From positions 1 to 64,000 of the forward strand of contig NZ_MUHF01000030.1 in assembly GCF_002217435.1 (NCBI RefSeq): a stretch of 64,000 nucleotides of DNA, written 5' to 3'. The notes beneath the pieces are model-generated. The model saw only the letters and a list, made by a program, of their open reading frames with translations. It made no database searches and was not told the origin of the DNA. Positions 53,462 to 62,069 of the stretch are shown here, in pieces. The stretch comes from Flavobacterium reichenbachii. Lineage in GTDB: Bacteria > Bacteroidota > Bacteroidia > Flavobacteriales > Flavobacteriaceae. The number at the start of each line of letters is the position of its first letter. Positions within the stretch are counted from its first letter, which is position 1. The translations under genes were made by a program, and so were the position numbers.

Positions 53462-54367
53462 ATGAGCTTTAAAGGGTTTACATCATATTTTAATTTTACA
53501 AAACAACAGCGAACTGGCGTTTTTTTATTGTTTTTGGTAATAATAGTTTTGCAGCTGATTTATCTTTTTAGTGATTTTGTGCTTCCTGAAAAATATTTTC
53601 CTGAAGAATCACAATGGATTGCCTTGCAGTCTGAAATAGATGCGTCAAAATCATTAAAAAAGAATGAAATACGTAAAGTCTATACTTTTAATCCAAATTT
53701 CATTACTGATTATAAAGGATATAAGCTCGGTATGTCTGTTCAGGAAATCGATCGTCTGCTGGCCTTTCGTAAACAAAATAAATATGTAAATTCTGCGGTG
53801 GAATTTCAGAAAGTGACCAATATTTCTGATTCATTATTAAAAGCGATTTCTCCTTTATTTAAATTTCCGGATTGGATTAATAATAAGGATGAAACTTCCG
53901 GTAATAAAAAAGAATACAAGGAATATAAGAAGTACAAAAATGAGTCTTTCGTAAAAAAAGAAAAAATTATATTAATAGATATAAATCAAGCAACAGAGGC
54001 TGATCTGATTAAAATTTTTGGTATAGGTGAAGCCCTTTCGCAGCGTATATTAAAACAGAAAGAAATTTTAGGTGGATATGTTTCAATGGAACAATTAAGT
54101 GAAGTTTGGGGACTCTCTCCTGAAGTTATTTATGAACTCAATGCACATTTTAAGATTTATGAAGTTCCGAATTTTAAGAAAATAGCAATAAACGATGCGT
54201 CTTTAAAAGAATTATCTCAGTTTTATTATTTTAAATATGGTTTGGCAAAACAGATCATAACTTATAGAAGTATGAATGGGGATTTTAAAAATATTGAGGA
54301 ATTGTCAAAAATTAAAGGTTTTCCTGTTGAAAAAGCAAAAATAATTAGTTTATATTTGGAGTTCTAA
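53462..54367 (+). CDS. ComEA-like helix-hairpin-helix protein
   Basis: 301 residues. One N-terminal membrane helix (GVFLLFLVIIVLQLIYLF, about 19-36) and two or three helix-hairpin-helix units. The clearest is IDINQATEADLIKIFGIGEALSQRILKQKEILGGY (about 176-210); a second is INDASLKELSQFYYFKYGLAKQIITYR and SKIKGFPVEKAKII at the C-terminus. In ComEA this fold binds DNA in the periplasm, but whether this protein serves DNA uptake is unknown. It is followed by an acyl-CoA dehydrogenase gene at 14 nt, a pairing I cannot explain functionally. Confidence 0.85.
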   Translation: MSFKGFTSYFNFTKQQRTGVFLLFLVIIVLQLIYLFSDFVLPEKYFPEESQWIALQSEIDASKSLKKNEIRKVYTFNPNFITDYKGYKLGMSVQEIDRLLAFRKQNKYVNSAVEFQKVTNISDSLLKAISPLFKFPDWINNKDETSGNKKEYKEYKKYKNESFVKKEKIILIDINQATEADLIKIFGIGEALSQRILKQKEILGGYVSMEQLSEVWGLSPEVIYELNAHFKIYEVPNFKKIAINDASLKELSQFYYFKYGLAKQIITYRSMNGDFKNIEELSKIKGFPVEKAKIISLYLEF

Positions 54368-54381
54368 AAAAAAAGTAAACG

Positions 54382-55524
54382 ATGAATTTTGATTATAATG
54401 AAACGCAGTCTATGATTGCTCAATCTATAAAGGACTTCGCTGAAAAAAACATAAGACCCCATATAATGGAGTGGGACGAAGAGCAGATTTTTCCGATTCC
54501 CCTTTTTAAAGAATTGGGTCAAATGGGTTTTATGGGGGTTTTAGTGCCAGAAGAATACGGCGGATCTGGATTAGGTTACCACGAATATATCACTGTTATA
54601 GAAGAAATTTCAAAAGTAGATCCTTCAATTGGTTTATCTGTTGCGGCTCATAATTCGTTATGTACCAATCATATTCTAACTTTTGGTAATGAAGAACAAA
54701 AGAAAAAATGGCTTCCAAAATTAGCTTCTGCGGAATATATTGGAGCTTGGGGTTTAACGGAGCATAATACAGGTTCTGATGCGGGTGGTATGAATACAAC
54801 AGCTGTTAAAGATGGTGATTTTTGGATTGTAAATGGAGCTAAGAATTTTATCACGCATGCAGTTTCTGGAGATATAGCAGTTGTAATTGTTCGTACAGGA
54901 GAAAAAGGAGATTCTAAAGGAATGACCGCTTTTGTTTTTGAGAAAGGAATGAAGGGATTTTCGTCTGGAAAAAAAGAAAATAAACTGGGAATGCGTGCGA
55001 GCGAAACCGCAGAATTGGTTTTTGACGGCTGTCGCGTACCAGATGCCAATAGATTGGGTGAAGTTGGCCAGGGATTTGTTCAGGCAATGAAAATTTTGGA
55101 CGGAGGGCGAATTTCAATTGGCGCTTTATCGTTAGGAATAGCAAAAGGTGCCTACGAAGCGGCTTTAAAGTATTCTAAAGAAAGACATCAATTTGGACAG
55201 CCAATAAGTAGTTTTCAAGGAATCTCGTTTAAATTAGCCGATATGGCAACCGAAATAGAAGCTTCGGAATTGTTACTGCATAAAGCAGCCTTTTTAAAAC
55301 AACAACATAAACCCGTTACCACAAGCGGAGCAATGGCGAAAATGTATGCTTCAGAAGTTTGCGTTAGAGTAGCAAATGAAGCAGTTCAAATTCACGGAGG
55401 TTATGGCTACACTAAAGATTTCCCTGTAGAGAAGTTTTATAGAGATTCTAAATTATGTACTATTGGAGAAGGAACTACAGAAATACAAAAATTAGTAATT
55501 TCTAGGAATTTGCTAAAAGAGTAA
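54382..55524 (+). CDS. Acyl-CoA dehydrogenase
   Basis: 380 residues, flavoprotein of short or medium-chain acyl-CoA oxidation. Signatures: GAWGLTEHNTGSDAGGMNT for FAD and substrate, FGQPISSFQGISFKLADMA, and the C-terminal QIHGGYGYTKDFPVEKFYRDSKLCTIGEGTTEIQKL containing the catalytic Glu region. Likely butyryl/short-chain type, but chain length is not decided by sequence alone. Cytoplasmic. Probably co-transcribed with the HHH gene (14-nt gap). Confidence 0.93.
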   Translation: MNFDYNETQSMIAQSIKDFAEKNIRPHIMEWDEEQIFPIPLFKELGQMGFMGVLVPEEYGGSGLGYHEYITVIEEISKVDPSIGLSVAAHNSLCTNHILTFGNEEQKKKWLPKLASAEYIGAWGLTEHNTGSDAGGMNTTAVKDGDFWIVNGAKNFITHAVSGDIAVVIVRTGEKGDSKGMTAFVFEKGMKGFSSGKKENKLGMRASETAELVFDGCRVPDANRLGEVGQGFVQAMKILDGGRISIGALSLGIAKGAYEAALKYSKERHQFGQPISSFQGISFKLADMATEIEASELLLHKAAFLKQQHKPVTTSGAMAKMYASEVCVRVANEAVQIHGGYGYTKDFPVEKFYRDSKLCTIGEGTTEIQKLVISRNLLKE

Positions 55525-55600
55525 AGAGCAAAAGATTTTACGAAAATCTTTACCTATTACTATATTTTATTTTCTTTTAAAATAATTCAGCATTTGTAAC

Positions 55601-55629
55601 TTGTAATTCAAAATTAATATTTACTTTTG
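55601..55629 (+). promoter_or_regulatory. Promoter of rpsU
   Basis: TTG at 55601-55603, an 18-nt spacer and TACTTTTG at 55622-55629 form a full consensus promoter. It gives a leader of only about 25 nt before the start codon. Confidence 0.82.
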
Positions 55630-55642
55630 CACCCTTAACGAG

Positions 55643-55650
55643 AGGAGGTG
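55643..55650 (+). promoter_or_regulatory. Strong Shine-Dalgarno sequence of rpsU
   Basis: AGGAGGTG lies 8-15 nt before ATG 55659 and is fully complementary to the 16S anti-Shine-Dalgarno end. Other genes in this window have only A-rich starts. In Flavobacterium, bS21 helps hide the anti-Shine-Dalgarno. The rpsU mRNA keeping a perfect Shine-Dalgarno fits the reported autoregulation in which ribosomes lacking bS21 translate rpsU preferentially. Confidence 0.88.
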
Positions 55651-55658
55651 TCAATATT

Positions 55659-55853
55659 ATGTTAATTATACCAATTAAAGACGGAGAAAATATCGATAGA
55701 GCATTAAAGCGCTATAAAAGAAAATTTGATAAAACAGGAACTGTTCGTCAACTAAGAGCACGTACTGCTTTTATTAAGCCTTCTGTAATCAAAAGAGCTC
55801 AAATTCAAAAAGCTGCTTACATTCAAAACTTGAGAGACAGTTTAGAAAGTTAA
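55659..55853 (+). CDS. rpsU: 30S ribosomal protein bS21
   Basis: 64 residues: MLIIPIKDGENIDRALKRYKRK and then FDKTGTVRQLRARTAFIKPS, the standard Arg/Lys-rich bS21. It sits on the platform of the small subunit near the 3' end of 16S RNA. It has its own consensus promoter, an exceptional Shine-Dalgarno sequence and a strong terminator, so it forms an independent unit in front of xerC. Confidence 0.96.
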   Translation: MLIIPIKDGENIDRALKRYKRKFDKTGTVRQLRARTAFIKPSVIKRAQIQKAAYIQNLRDSLES

Positions 55854-55876
55854 TATTAAGCTTTGTAAAAATAATT

Positions 55877-55916
55877 ACCGTTAGTTATCAAAAATTTTGA
55901 TACTAACGGTTTTTTT
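55877..55916 (+). terminator. Intrinsic terminator of rpsU
   Basis: ACCGTTAGT and ACTAACGGT pair; after a one-base bulge ATCAAAA and TTTTGAT continue the stem. A long T run follows. It separates rpsU from xerC. Confidence 0.9.
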
Positions 55917-55987
55917 ATGCTTAATTTTGAAATTGCTAAATCTTATAAGTAGAGTTTGTAAACCCTGTTTCTGTGTAATTAAGTCTT

Positions 55988-56881
55988 ATGGAGTCGAATA
56001 AAGAAGCATTTCGTAATTATCTTCTCTTGGAAAAAAAATATTCCATTCATACTATCAATGCATATTTGGCTGATATAGAGTCTTTCGAATTGTTTAATAA
56101 GACTCAGTTTGAGCAAGAGAGTATTGATAGAGTTAATTACAGTCAAATTAGAAGCTGGATTGTGTCTTTGGTAGATCAGGAAGTTGCTAATGTCTCTGTA
56201 AACAGAAAAATGGCCTCTTTAAAGGCGTTTTATAAATTTCTTCTAAAAACAAAACAGATAGAAGTGAGTCCAATGTTAAAGCATAAGGCTTTAAAGACTC
56301 CTAAAATTGTTCAAATTCCGTTTTCTGAAAAAGAGCTGACGGATTTAATTGAAAGTGTTGGTGATCCTGTAGGTTTTGAAGAAATAAGAGATAAGTTGAT
56401 TGTTGAAATATTTTATACTACTGGAATACGAAGAGCAGAATTAATAGGTCTGATGATTCGTAATGTTGATTTGTCTTCTGGTGTGATTAAGGTTTTGGGT
56501 AAAAGAAATAAAGAACGTATTATTCCTGTTTTGCCTGTTGTAAGGGAGCAGTTCAATTTGTATTTAGAAGTAAGAGCTTCTGTTTTGGAAATTGTTGATG
56601 ATGAGTATTTCTTTATTTCAAAAAAAGGGTTAAAATTGAATGAATCTTTTGTGTATCGATTAATAAATTCATACTTTAGTAGGGTCTCTGAGAAAGTAAA
56701 AAAAAGTCCTCATGTGCTTCGGCATACTTTTGCGACTCACTTGTTAAATAACGGAGCAGATTTAAATTCAGTTAAAGAATTATTAGGACATTCTAGTTTA
56801 GCATCAACTCAAGTGTATACTCATAATAGTTTGGCAGAACTTAAAAAGGTATATAAAGATGCGCATCCGAGGAATAAGTGA
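55988..56881 (+). CDS. xerC: Tyrosine recombinase XerC-type
   Basis: 297 residues. N-terminal SAM-like core-binding domain (FRNYLLLEKKYSIHTINAYLADIESF), catalytic domain with the full R-K-H-R-H-Y set. Arg is in TTGIRRAELIGL, Lys in VLGKRNKER, His and Arg in SPHVLRHTFATHLL, and His and Tyr in LLGHSSLASTQVYTH. Expected to resolve chromosome dimers at dif. The housekeeping location beside rpsU and hpf argues against a mobile-element integrase. XerC versus XerD cannot be settled from sequence alone. Confidence 0.92.
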   Translation: MESNKEAFRNYLLLEKKYSIHTINAYLADIESFELFNKTQFEQESIDRVNYSQIRSWIVSLVDQEVANVSVNRKMASLKAFYKFLLKTKQIEVSPMLKHKALKTPKIVQIPFSEKELTDLIESVGDPVGFEEIRDKLIVEIFYTTGIRRAELIGLMIRNVDLSSGVIKVLGKRNKERIIPVLPVVREQFNLYLEVRASVLEIVDDEYFFISKKGLKLNESFVYRLINSYFSRVSEKVKKSPHVLRHTFATHLLNNGADLNSVKELLGHSSLASTQVYTHNSLAELKKVYKDAHPRNK

Positions 56882-56915
56882 TAATTCTGAAATGTTAAAC
56901 CCTAAAATTTATATT

Positions 56916-57218
56916 ATGAAGGTAGATGTTCATGCGGTTAACTTCACTGTTGACAGAAAGTTGGTGGATTTTATTCAGGAAAGAATGGATAAATTAGAAA
57001 AATACTACGATCGTGTTGTCTCGGCAGATGTTTTTTTGAAAGTTGAAAGAACAAGTGATAAAGAGAATAAGGCGGTAGAGATAAAAATTAATGTTCCTGG
57101 GGATGATTTTTTGGTTAAAAAACAGTGTAAAACATTTGAGGAGGCGGTAGAACTTTCAGCTGAATCGTTAGAACGTTTATTAGTAAAAAGGAAAGAAAAA
57201 ATTAGAGCACATATTTAA
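56916..57218 (+). CDS. hpf: Ribosome hibernation promoting factor, short form
   Basis: 100 residues from ATG 56916. MKVDVHAVNFTVDRKLVDFIQERMDKLEKYYDRVV and KVERTSDKENKAVEIKINVPGDDFLVKKQCKTFEEAVELSAESLERLLVKRKEK match the HPF/YfiA beta-alpha-beta domain, without the C-terminal dimerisation domain of long HPF. It binds idle 70S ribosomes. A longer frame from 56859 overlaps xerC and is less likely. 34 nt after xerC. Confidence 0.92.
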   Translation: MKVDVHAVNFTVDRKLVDFIQERMDKLEKYYDRVVSADVFLKVERTSDKENKAVEIKINVPGDDFLVKKQCKTFEEAVELSAESLERLLVKRKEKIRAHI

Positions 57219-57242
57219 TTGAAATTTTTTTAAAAAAATGTT

Positions 57243-57271
57243 TTGATTCAAAGATAAAATAGCTACATTTG
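57243..57271 (+). promoter_or_regulatory. Promoter of the tRNA-tuf block
   Basis: TTG at 57243-57245, an 18-nt spacer and TACATTTG at 57264-57271 make one of the best consensus promoters in the window. It lies 37 nt before the first tRNA. It may drive tRNA-Thr, tRNA-Tyr, tRNA-Thr and tuf, since no terminator separates them. Confidence 0.85.
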
Positions 57272-57308
57272 CAGTCCGTTAGAAATAGCGGACTTTTTTA
57301 ATGTAATT

Positions 57309-57382
57309 GCCAGCGTAGCTCAGTTGGCTAGAGCAGCTGATTTGTAATCAGCAGGTCGTGGGTTCGAGTCCCTCCGCCGGCT
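57309..57382 (+). tRNA. tRNA-Thr (anticodon TGT)
   Basis: 74 nt. Acceptor GCCAGCG/CGCCGGC has one A-C mismatch; D arm AGCTCAGTTGGC, anticodon stem CTGAT/ATCAG around TTGTAAT, T arm GTGGGTTCGAGTCCC. CCA is not encoded. Confidence 0.95.
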
Positions 57383-57436
57383 CTAAATATTTCAAATGCG
57401 ATTTGAAATTGTTCATGCAATTATTGATTAAAAAAT

Positions 57437-57517
57437 GGGGAGATACTCAAGCGGCCAACGAGGGCAGACTGTAAATCTGCTGTGTGAACTTCGCAGGTTC
57501 GAATCCTGCTCTCCCCA
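57437..57517 (+). tRNA. tRNA-Tyr (anticodon GTA)
   Basis: 81 nt with the long variable arm of class II tRNAs. Acceptor GGGGAGA/TCTCCCC, anticodon arm GCAGA CTGTAAA TCTGC, T arm GCAGGTTCGAATCCTGC. Confidence 0.95.
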
Positions 57518-57522
57518 CAATT

Positions 57523-57630
57523 TTGATTTTAGATTAGTGATTTCAGAATTTAGATTTATAAAAATATTTGAATTTAATTCGCTTTTTGTTATTAATCTAA
57601 ATCAGAAATCTGGATTCTAAAATTAAAAGC
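57523..57630. repeat. Imperfect palindromic repeat between two tRNA genes
   Basis: GATTTTAGATTAGTGATTTC near 57523 and the reverse complement of the sequence near 57592-57627 (AATTTTAGAATCCAGATTTC) are imperfect inverted copies. The TTTTAGATT..TGATTTCAG word is shared with 21777-21801. It belongs to the dispersed palindrome family of this genome. Confidence 0.5.
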
Positions 57631-57633
57631 TCT

Positions 57634-57705
57634 GCCGGTGTAGCTCAGGGGTAGAGTGCTTCCTTGGTAAGGAAGAGGTCTCGGGTTCAATTCCCGACAT
57701 TGGCT
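57634..57705 (+). tRNA. tRNA-Thr (anticodon GGT)
   Basis: 72 nt. Acceptor GCCGGTG/CATTGGC (two G-T pairs), D arm AGCTCAGGGGTAGAGT, anticodon stem CTTCC/GGAAG around TTGGTAA giving GGT, T arm TCGGGTTCAATTCCCGA. The second threonine tRNA of the cluster. Confidence 0.93.
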
Positions 57706-57760
57706 CAAGTAAGTAGGAAATTGAAAATTAATATATAACTAAGATTAAAAATTAAGTAAA

Positions 57761-58948
57761 ATGGCAAAGGAGAATTTTAATCGTTCCAAACCGCACTTAA
57801 ACATAGGTACAATTGGACACGTGGATCACGGAAAAACTACATTAACTGCAGCAATTACAAAAGTATTGTCTGATGCTGGTTACTGTCAAGCAAAATCGTT
57901 TGATCAAATCGATAACGCTCCAGAGGAGAAAGAAAGAGGTATTACTATTAATACATCACACGTAGAGTATGAAACAGCTAACCGTCACTACGCTCACGTT
58001 GACTGTCCAGGTCACGCGGATTACGTAAAGAACATGGTTACTGGTGCTGCTCAAATGGACGGAGCTATCTTAGTAGTTGCTGCTACAGATGGTCCAATGC
58101 CGCAAACTCGTGAGCACATCCTTTTAGGTCGTCAAGTTGGTATTCCAAGAATCGTTGTTTTTATGAACAAAGTGGATATGGTTGATGATGCTGAATTGTT
58201 AGAGCTTGTTGAAATGGAAATTAGAGATTTATTATCTTTCTACGAATATGATGGAGATAATGGTCCTGTAGTTCAAGGTTCTGCTTTAGGAGGATTGAAT
58301 AATGATCCTACTTGGGTACCAAAAATCATTGAATTAATGGCAGCTGTTGATGCTTGGATCGAAGAGCCAGTGCGTGACGTAGCTAAACCATTCTTGATGC
58401 CGGTTGAAGATGTATTTACAATTACTGGTCGTGGAACTGTTGCTACAGGTCGTATCGAAACAGGTATTGCTAATACAGGAGATCCAGTTGAAATTATTGG
58501 TATGGGAGCTGATAAATTGACTTCTACTATTACAGGAGTTGAGATGTTCCGTAAAATCCTTGATAGAGGTGAAGCTGGAGATAACGTAGGTTTATTGTTA
58601 AGAGGTATTGATAAAGAATCTATCAAAAGAGGAATGGTTATCATTAAGCCAGGATCAGTAAAACCACACGCTACTTTCAAAGCAGAGGTTTATATCTTGA
58701 AAAAAGAAGAAGGTGGACGTCATACTCCATTCCATAATAACTACCGTCCACAGTTCTACGTACGTACAACTGACGTAACAGGAGTTATTACTTTACCAGA
58801 AGGAGTAGAGATGGTAATGCCAGGAGATAACTTGACTATCAATGTTGCTTTATTAAGCCCAATCGCAATGAGCGTAGGTTTACGTTTTGCTATCCGTGAA
58901 GGTGGTAGAACTGTAGGTGCAGGTCAGGTGACTGAAATCGTAGGATAA
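57761..58948 (+). CDS. tuf: Elongation factor Tu
   Basis: 395 residues. G1 [11 protein letters not shown]2 region [14 protein letters not shown]3 [10 protein letters not shown]4 NKVDM and the beta-barrel domains ending [20 protein letters not shown]. Delivers aminoacyl-tRNA to the ribosome. It lies 55 nt after the second tRNA-Thr gene and is probably co-transcribed with the tRNAs. A hairpin follows at 58966-59004. Confidence 0.98.
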   Translation: MAKENFNRSKPHLNIGTIGHVDHGKTTLTAAITKVLSDAGYCQAKSFDQIDNAPEEKERGITINTSHVEYETANRHYAHVDCPGHADYVKNMVTGAAQMDGAILVVAATDGPMPQTREHILLGRQVGIPRIVVFMNKVDMVDDAELLELVEMEIRDLLSFYEYDGDNGPVVQGSALGGLNNDPTWVPKIIELMAAVDAWIEEPVRDVAKPFLMPVEDVFTITGRGTVATGRIETGIANTGDPVEIIGMGADKLTSTITGVEMFRKILDRGEAGDNVGLLLRGIDKESIKRGMVIIKPGSVKPHATFKAEVYILKKEEGGRHTPFHNNYRPQFYVRTTDVTGVITLPEGVEMVMPGDNLTINVALLSPIAMSVGLRFAIREGGRTVGAGQVTEIVG

Positions 58949-58965
58949 TCCTATAAAAATTATAT

Positions 58966-59004
58966 AAAGCCAGTTGATTTTCTTAACTGAAATCACTGGC
59001 TTTT
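58966..59004 (+). terminator. Terminator-like hairpin after tuf
   Basis: AAAGCCAGT and ACTGGCTTT pair; beyond a one-base bulge GATTT and AAATC extend the stem to about 14 bp, followed by TTTT. It sits 4 nt before tRNA-Trp, so it may end the tuf transcript or only trim its level, with read-through into secE-nusG. Confidence 0.75.
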
Positions 59005-59008
59005 AATT

Positions 59009-59079
59009 ACGGGCGTAGTTCAAGGGTAGAATAGCGGTCTCCAAAACCGTTGATGGGGGTTCGAATCCCTCCGCCCGTG
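59009..59079 (+). tRNA. tRNA-Trp (anticodon CCA)
   Basis: 71 nt. Acceptor ACGGGCG/CGCCCGT, anticodon loop CTCCAAA giving CCA, T arm GGGGGTTCGAATCCCTC. It stands in the conserved tuf-trnW-secE order of bacteria. Confidence 0.95.
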
Positions 59080-59097
59080 CAATAAAAAATTTATCAA

Positions 59098-59295
59098 ATG
59101 ACAAAAGTTACTAATTATTTATCAGAGGCTTTCGAAGAGTTAAAGTCAAATGTTACTTGGCCAGCTTGGGCTGAAGTACAAAAATTGACAATTGTTGTAG
59201 CTGTATTTTCGATTCTATTTGCTTTGGCAACATGGGGAGTAGACGAATTTTTTGCAAAAGCTTTAGCTGGATTTTTTAACTGGTTAAAAGCGTAA
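59098..59295 (+). CDS. secE: Protein translocase subunit SecE
   Basis: 65 residues: short cytoplasmic start ending NVTWPAWAEVQKLTIV, a signature of SecE, and one membrane helix (about 27-50). Part of SecYEG in the inner membrane. nusG follows by 11 nt, as in most bacteria. Confidence 0.95.
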   Translation: MTKVTNYLSEAFEELKSNVTWPAWAEVQKLTIVVAVFSILFALATWGVDEFFAKALAGFFNWLKA

Positions 59296-59306
59296 ATTTT
59301 TTTGTC

Positions 59307-59858
59307 ATGGCAGATAATAATGTGAAGAAATGGTATGTGGTTAGAGCTGTAAGCGGACAAGAAAATAAAGTCAAAGCTTATATCGAAACTGAGATTGCCA
59401 GATTAGGTATGGGTGATTATGTTTCCCAGGTTTTAGTGCCTACTGAAAAAGTGGTTACTGTAAAAGAAGGGAAAAAAATGTCTAAGGATAAAGTTTATTT
59501 CCCTGGATATGTTATGATCGAAGCTAATTTAGTTGGTGAGATACCTCATATTATTAAGTCTATTACTAGTGTAATTGGTTTTTTAGGTGAGATTAAAGGT
59601 GGTGAGCCTGTTCCGTTAAGACTTTCTGAGGTGAATCGTATGTTAGGAAAAGTAGATGAGTTGGCTGTAAATACAGATACTCGTGCTATTCCATTCAATT
59701 TAGGAGAAACTGTGAAGGTTATAGATGGTCCATTTAATGGATTCAATGGTACAGTTGAAAAAATTAATGAAGAAAAGCGTAAACTAGAAGTAATGGTTAA
59801 GATTTTCGGAAGAAAAACTCCACTAGAGCTAAGTTTTATGCAAGTTGAAAAAGTATAA
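59307..59858 (+). CDS. nusG: Transcription termination/antitermination protein NusG
   Basis: 183 residues. NGN domain (KWYVVRAVSGQENKVKAYIETEI, PGYVMIEANL) and C-terminal KOW motif (GETVKVIDGPFNGFNGTVEKIN). Standard housekeeping NusG rather than a specialised paralogue, because it lies between secE and rplK. Confidence 0.96.
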   Translation: MADNNVKKWYVVRAVSGQENKVKAYIETEIARLGMGDYVSQVLVPTEKVVTVKEGKKMSKDKVYFPGYVMIEANLVGEIPHIIKSITSVIGFLGEIKGGEPVPLRLSEVNRMLGKVDELAVNTDTRAIPFNLGETVKVIDGPFNGFNGTVEKINEEKRKLEVMVKIFGRKTPLELSFMQVEKV

Positions 59859-59925
59859 TTTTTTGTTACATATATAATAACCATTGTAATCGCTTCCATA
59901 GATTGCAGTGTTAAATTTTTTAAAA

Positions 59926-60363
59926 ATGGCTAAAGAAATTAGTAAGGTAGTTAAACTACAAGTTAAGGGAGGTGCTGCGAATCCGTCGCCACCGGTTGGA
60001 CCTGCTTTAGGAGCTGCTGGGGTAAACATCATGGAGTTCTGTAAGCAGTTTAATGCTAGAACTCAAGATAAACCTGGCAAAATTTGTCCAGTGCAAATCA
60101 CTGTGTACAAAGACAAATCATTCGATTTTGTTGTTAAGACTCCTCCAGCAGCAGTTCAGTTAATGGAAGCTGCAAAGCTAAAATCTGGTTCTGGTGAGCC
60201 TAATCGTAAAAAAGTAGCTAGTGTTACTTGGGAACAAATTAGAGCTATTGCTGAAGACAAAATGCCTGACTTAAATGCTTTTACAGTAGAAAAAGCAATG
60301 AGTATGGTTGCAGGAACAGCTAGATCTATGGGTATAACCGTATCAGGAGATGCTCCTTTTTAA
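59926..60363 (+). CDS. rplK: 50S ribosomal protein uL11
   Basis: 145 residues from ATG 59926. [20 protein letters not shown] and the C-terminal rRNA-binding part ending [12 protein letters not shown] are typical. It binds the GTPase centre with 23S rRNA. An in-frame ATG at 59908 is less likely since the family starts MAKE. Confidence 0.97.
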   Translation: MAKEISKVVKLQVKGGAANPSPPVGPALGAAGVNIMEFCKQFNARTQDKPGKICPVQITVYKDKSFDFVVKTPPAAVQLMEAAKLKSGSGEPNRKKVASVTWEQIRAIAEDKMPDLNAFTVEKAMSMVAGTARSMGITVSGDAPF

Positions 60364-60376
60364 TTAAGAAAAAGAC

Positions 60377-61066
60377 ATGGCAAAATTAACAAAAAAGCAA
60401 AAAGAGGCTGCTTCAAAAATTGAAAAGAACAAATTATACTCTCTTAAAGATGCTGCGGCATTATTGAAAGTTGTTGCTTCTGCAAAATTTGATGAGTCTG
60501 TTGATATCGCAGTTCGTTTGGGTGTTGATCCAAGAAAAGCGAATCAAATGGTTAGAGGTGTTGTAACATTACCTCACGGAACAGGTAAAGACGTTAAAGT
60601 ATTAGCATTGGTTACTCCAGATAAAGAAGCGGAAGCTAAAGAGGCTGGGGCTGATTATGTAGGTCTTGACGATTATTTACAAAAAATTAAAGATGGTTGG
60701 ACAGATGTTGATGTTATCATCACAATGCCAGCTGTTATGGGTAAATTAGGTCCATTAGGTCGTATTTTAGGACCTAGAGGTTTAATGCCAAACCCTAAAA
60801 CAGGTACTGTAACTATGGATGTTGCAAAAGCTGTTCAAGAGGTTAAAGCTGGTAAAATTGACTTTAAAGTTGATAAAACTGGTATCGTGCACGCAGGAAT
60901 TGGTAAAGTTTCTTTTGGAGCTGAGCAAATTGTTGACAACGCACACGAAATTATTCAAACATTAATAAAACTTAAACCAACTGCTGCTAAAGGTACATAC
61001 ATTAAAGGTATCCACCTTACAAGCACTATGAGTCCTGCTATTGCATTAGACCCAAAAGCAGTATAA
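60377..61066 (+). CDS. rplA: 50S ribosomal protein uL1
   Basis: 229 residues. [20 protein letters not shown] and the signature [22 protein letters not shown] are clear. It forms the L1 stalk and in many bacteria represses its own operon; no L1-site mimic was recognised here. 13 nt after rplK. Confidence 0.97.
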   Translation: MAKLTKKQKEAASKIEKNKLYSLKDAAALLKVVASAKFDESVDIAVRLGVDPRKANQMVRGVVTLPHGTGKDVKVLALVTPDKEAEAKEAGADYVGLDDYLQKIKDGWTDVDVIITMPAVMGKLGPLGRILGPRGLMPNPKTGTVTMDVAKAVQEVKAGKIDFKVDKTGIVHAGIGKVSFGAEQIVDNAHEIIQTLIKLKPTAAKGTYIKGIHLTSTMSPAIALDPKAV

Positions 61067-61088
61067 TTGGTAGTTAAAAATTTTTAGT

Positions 61089-61589
61089 ATGACTAGAGAA
61101 GAAAAATCAATCGCGATTGAAAATTTAACTGCGCAGTTAGCTGGTACAAATATCATTTATGTATCTGATATTTCTGGTTTAAACGCAGAAACAACTTCAA
61201 ACTTACGTAGAGCTTGCTTTAAAGCAGGAATCAAATTAGAAGTTGTAAAGAACACTTTGCTTGCAAAAGCAATGGAAGCTTCTGCTAATGATTATGGTGA
61301 TTTACCTACAGTTTTAAGTGGTAATAGTGCTATATTTATTTCTGATGTTGCTAACGCACCTGGAAAAATTATCAAAGATTTCCGTAAGAAATCTGATAAA
61401 CCAGTTTTAAAAGGAGCTTACATCAATTCTGAAATATACATTGGAGATAACCAATTAGATGCATTAGCAACTATTAAATCTAAAGAAGAACTTCTTGGAG
61501 AGCTTATCGGATTGTTACAATCTCCAGCTCAAAGAATTATTTCTGCTCTTCAGAACAAATTCGCTGGCGAGGAGTCAGAAGAAGCATAA
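61089..61589 (+). CDS. rplJ: 50S ribosomal protein uL10
   Basis: 166 residues; VYVSDISGLNAETTSNLRR (IIYVSDISGL) and LEVVKNTLLAKAM are typical, with a C-terminal helix that anchors bL12 dimers. It starts 22 nt after rplA, which leaves no room for a classical L10 leader structure between them. Confidence 0.97.
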   Translation: MTREEKSIAIENLTAQLAGTNIIYVSDISGLNAETTSNLRRACFKAGIKLEVVKNTLLAKAMEASANDYGDLPTVLSGNSAIFISDVANAPGKIIKDFRKKSDKPVLKGAYINSEIYIGDNQLDALATIKSKEELLGELIGLLQSPAQRIISALQNKFAGEESEEA

Positions 61590-61593
61590 TATT

Positions 61594-61609
61594 AAAGACC
61601 AGTGTCTTT
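61594..61609 (+). other. Small hairpin between rplJ and rplL
   Basis: AAAGAC, loop CAGT and GTCTTT form a 6-bp hairpin, with only one further T. It is too weak for a firm terminator; it could adjust the L10:L12 ratio or mark an RNA processing site. Confidence 0.4.
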
Positions 61610-61675
61610 TGTATTATTAAATTCGCACACACAAATAAATTATAATTTTACAAATCATTTTAAACGATAGAAAAA

Positions 61676-62047
61676 ATGGCAGATTTGAAACAATTCGCAG
61701 AACAATTAGTTAACTTAACAGTTAAAGAAGTTAACGAATTAGCAACAATATTAAAAGACGAGTATGGTATCGAGCCTGCTGCTGCAGCTGTAGTAGTTGC
61801 TGCTGGTGGTGGAGAAGGTGCTGCTGAAGAAGCACAAACTGAATTTACAGTTGTATTAAAAGAGGCTGGTGCTTCTAAATTAGCAGTTGTAAAATTAGTT
61901 AAAGAACTTACAGGTTTAGGTTTGAAAGAAGCTAAAGATGTAGTTGACGGAGCTCCAAGCAACGTTAAAGAAGGTGTTTCTAAAGAAGAGGCTGAAGGTC
62001 TTAAAAAATCATTAGAAGAAGCTGGAGCTGTAGTTGAACTTAAATAA
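61676..62047 (+). CDS. rplL: 50S ribosomal protein bL12 (L7/L12)
   Basis: 123 residues. Short N-terminal dimerisation domain, an Ala/Glu-rich hinge ([19 protein letters not shown]) and the C-terminal factor-binding domain ([36 protein letters not shown]). Forms the stalk that recruits translation factors. Confidence 0.97.
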   Translation: MADLKQFAEQLVNLTVKEVNELATILKDEYGIEPAAAAVVVAAGGGEGAAEEAQTEFTVVLKEAGASKLAVVKLVKELTGLGLKEAKDVVDGAPSNVKEGVSKEEAEGLKKSLEEAGAVVELK

Positions 62048-62069
62048 GTTTACTCGGTTTTAAGAACTA

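Noticed and set aside
54669-55049. 126-codon minus-strand frame inside the acyl-CoA dehydrogenase gene
   Set aside because: Shadow of a well-supported coding region; no recognisable protein features.
55988-56881. Tyrosine recombinase as integrase of a mobile element
   Set aside because: It lies in a conserved housekeeping block between rpsU and hpf, with XerC-like length and no mobile-element cargo.
57435-57620. 61-codon frame starting in tRNA-Tyr
   Set aside because: It runs through a clear tRNA gene and a palindromic repeat.
58273-58680. 135-codon open frame on the minus strand inside tuf
   Set aside because: It is antisense to a highly conserved gene, has no promoter or start context and encodes a low-complexity Ser/Pro/Thr-rich chain.
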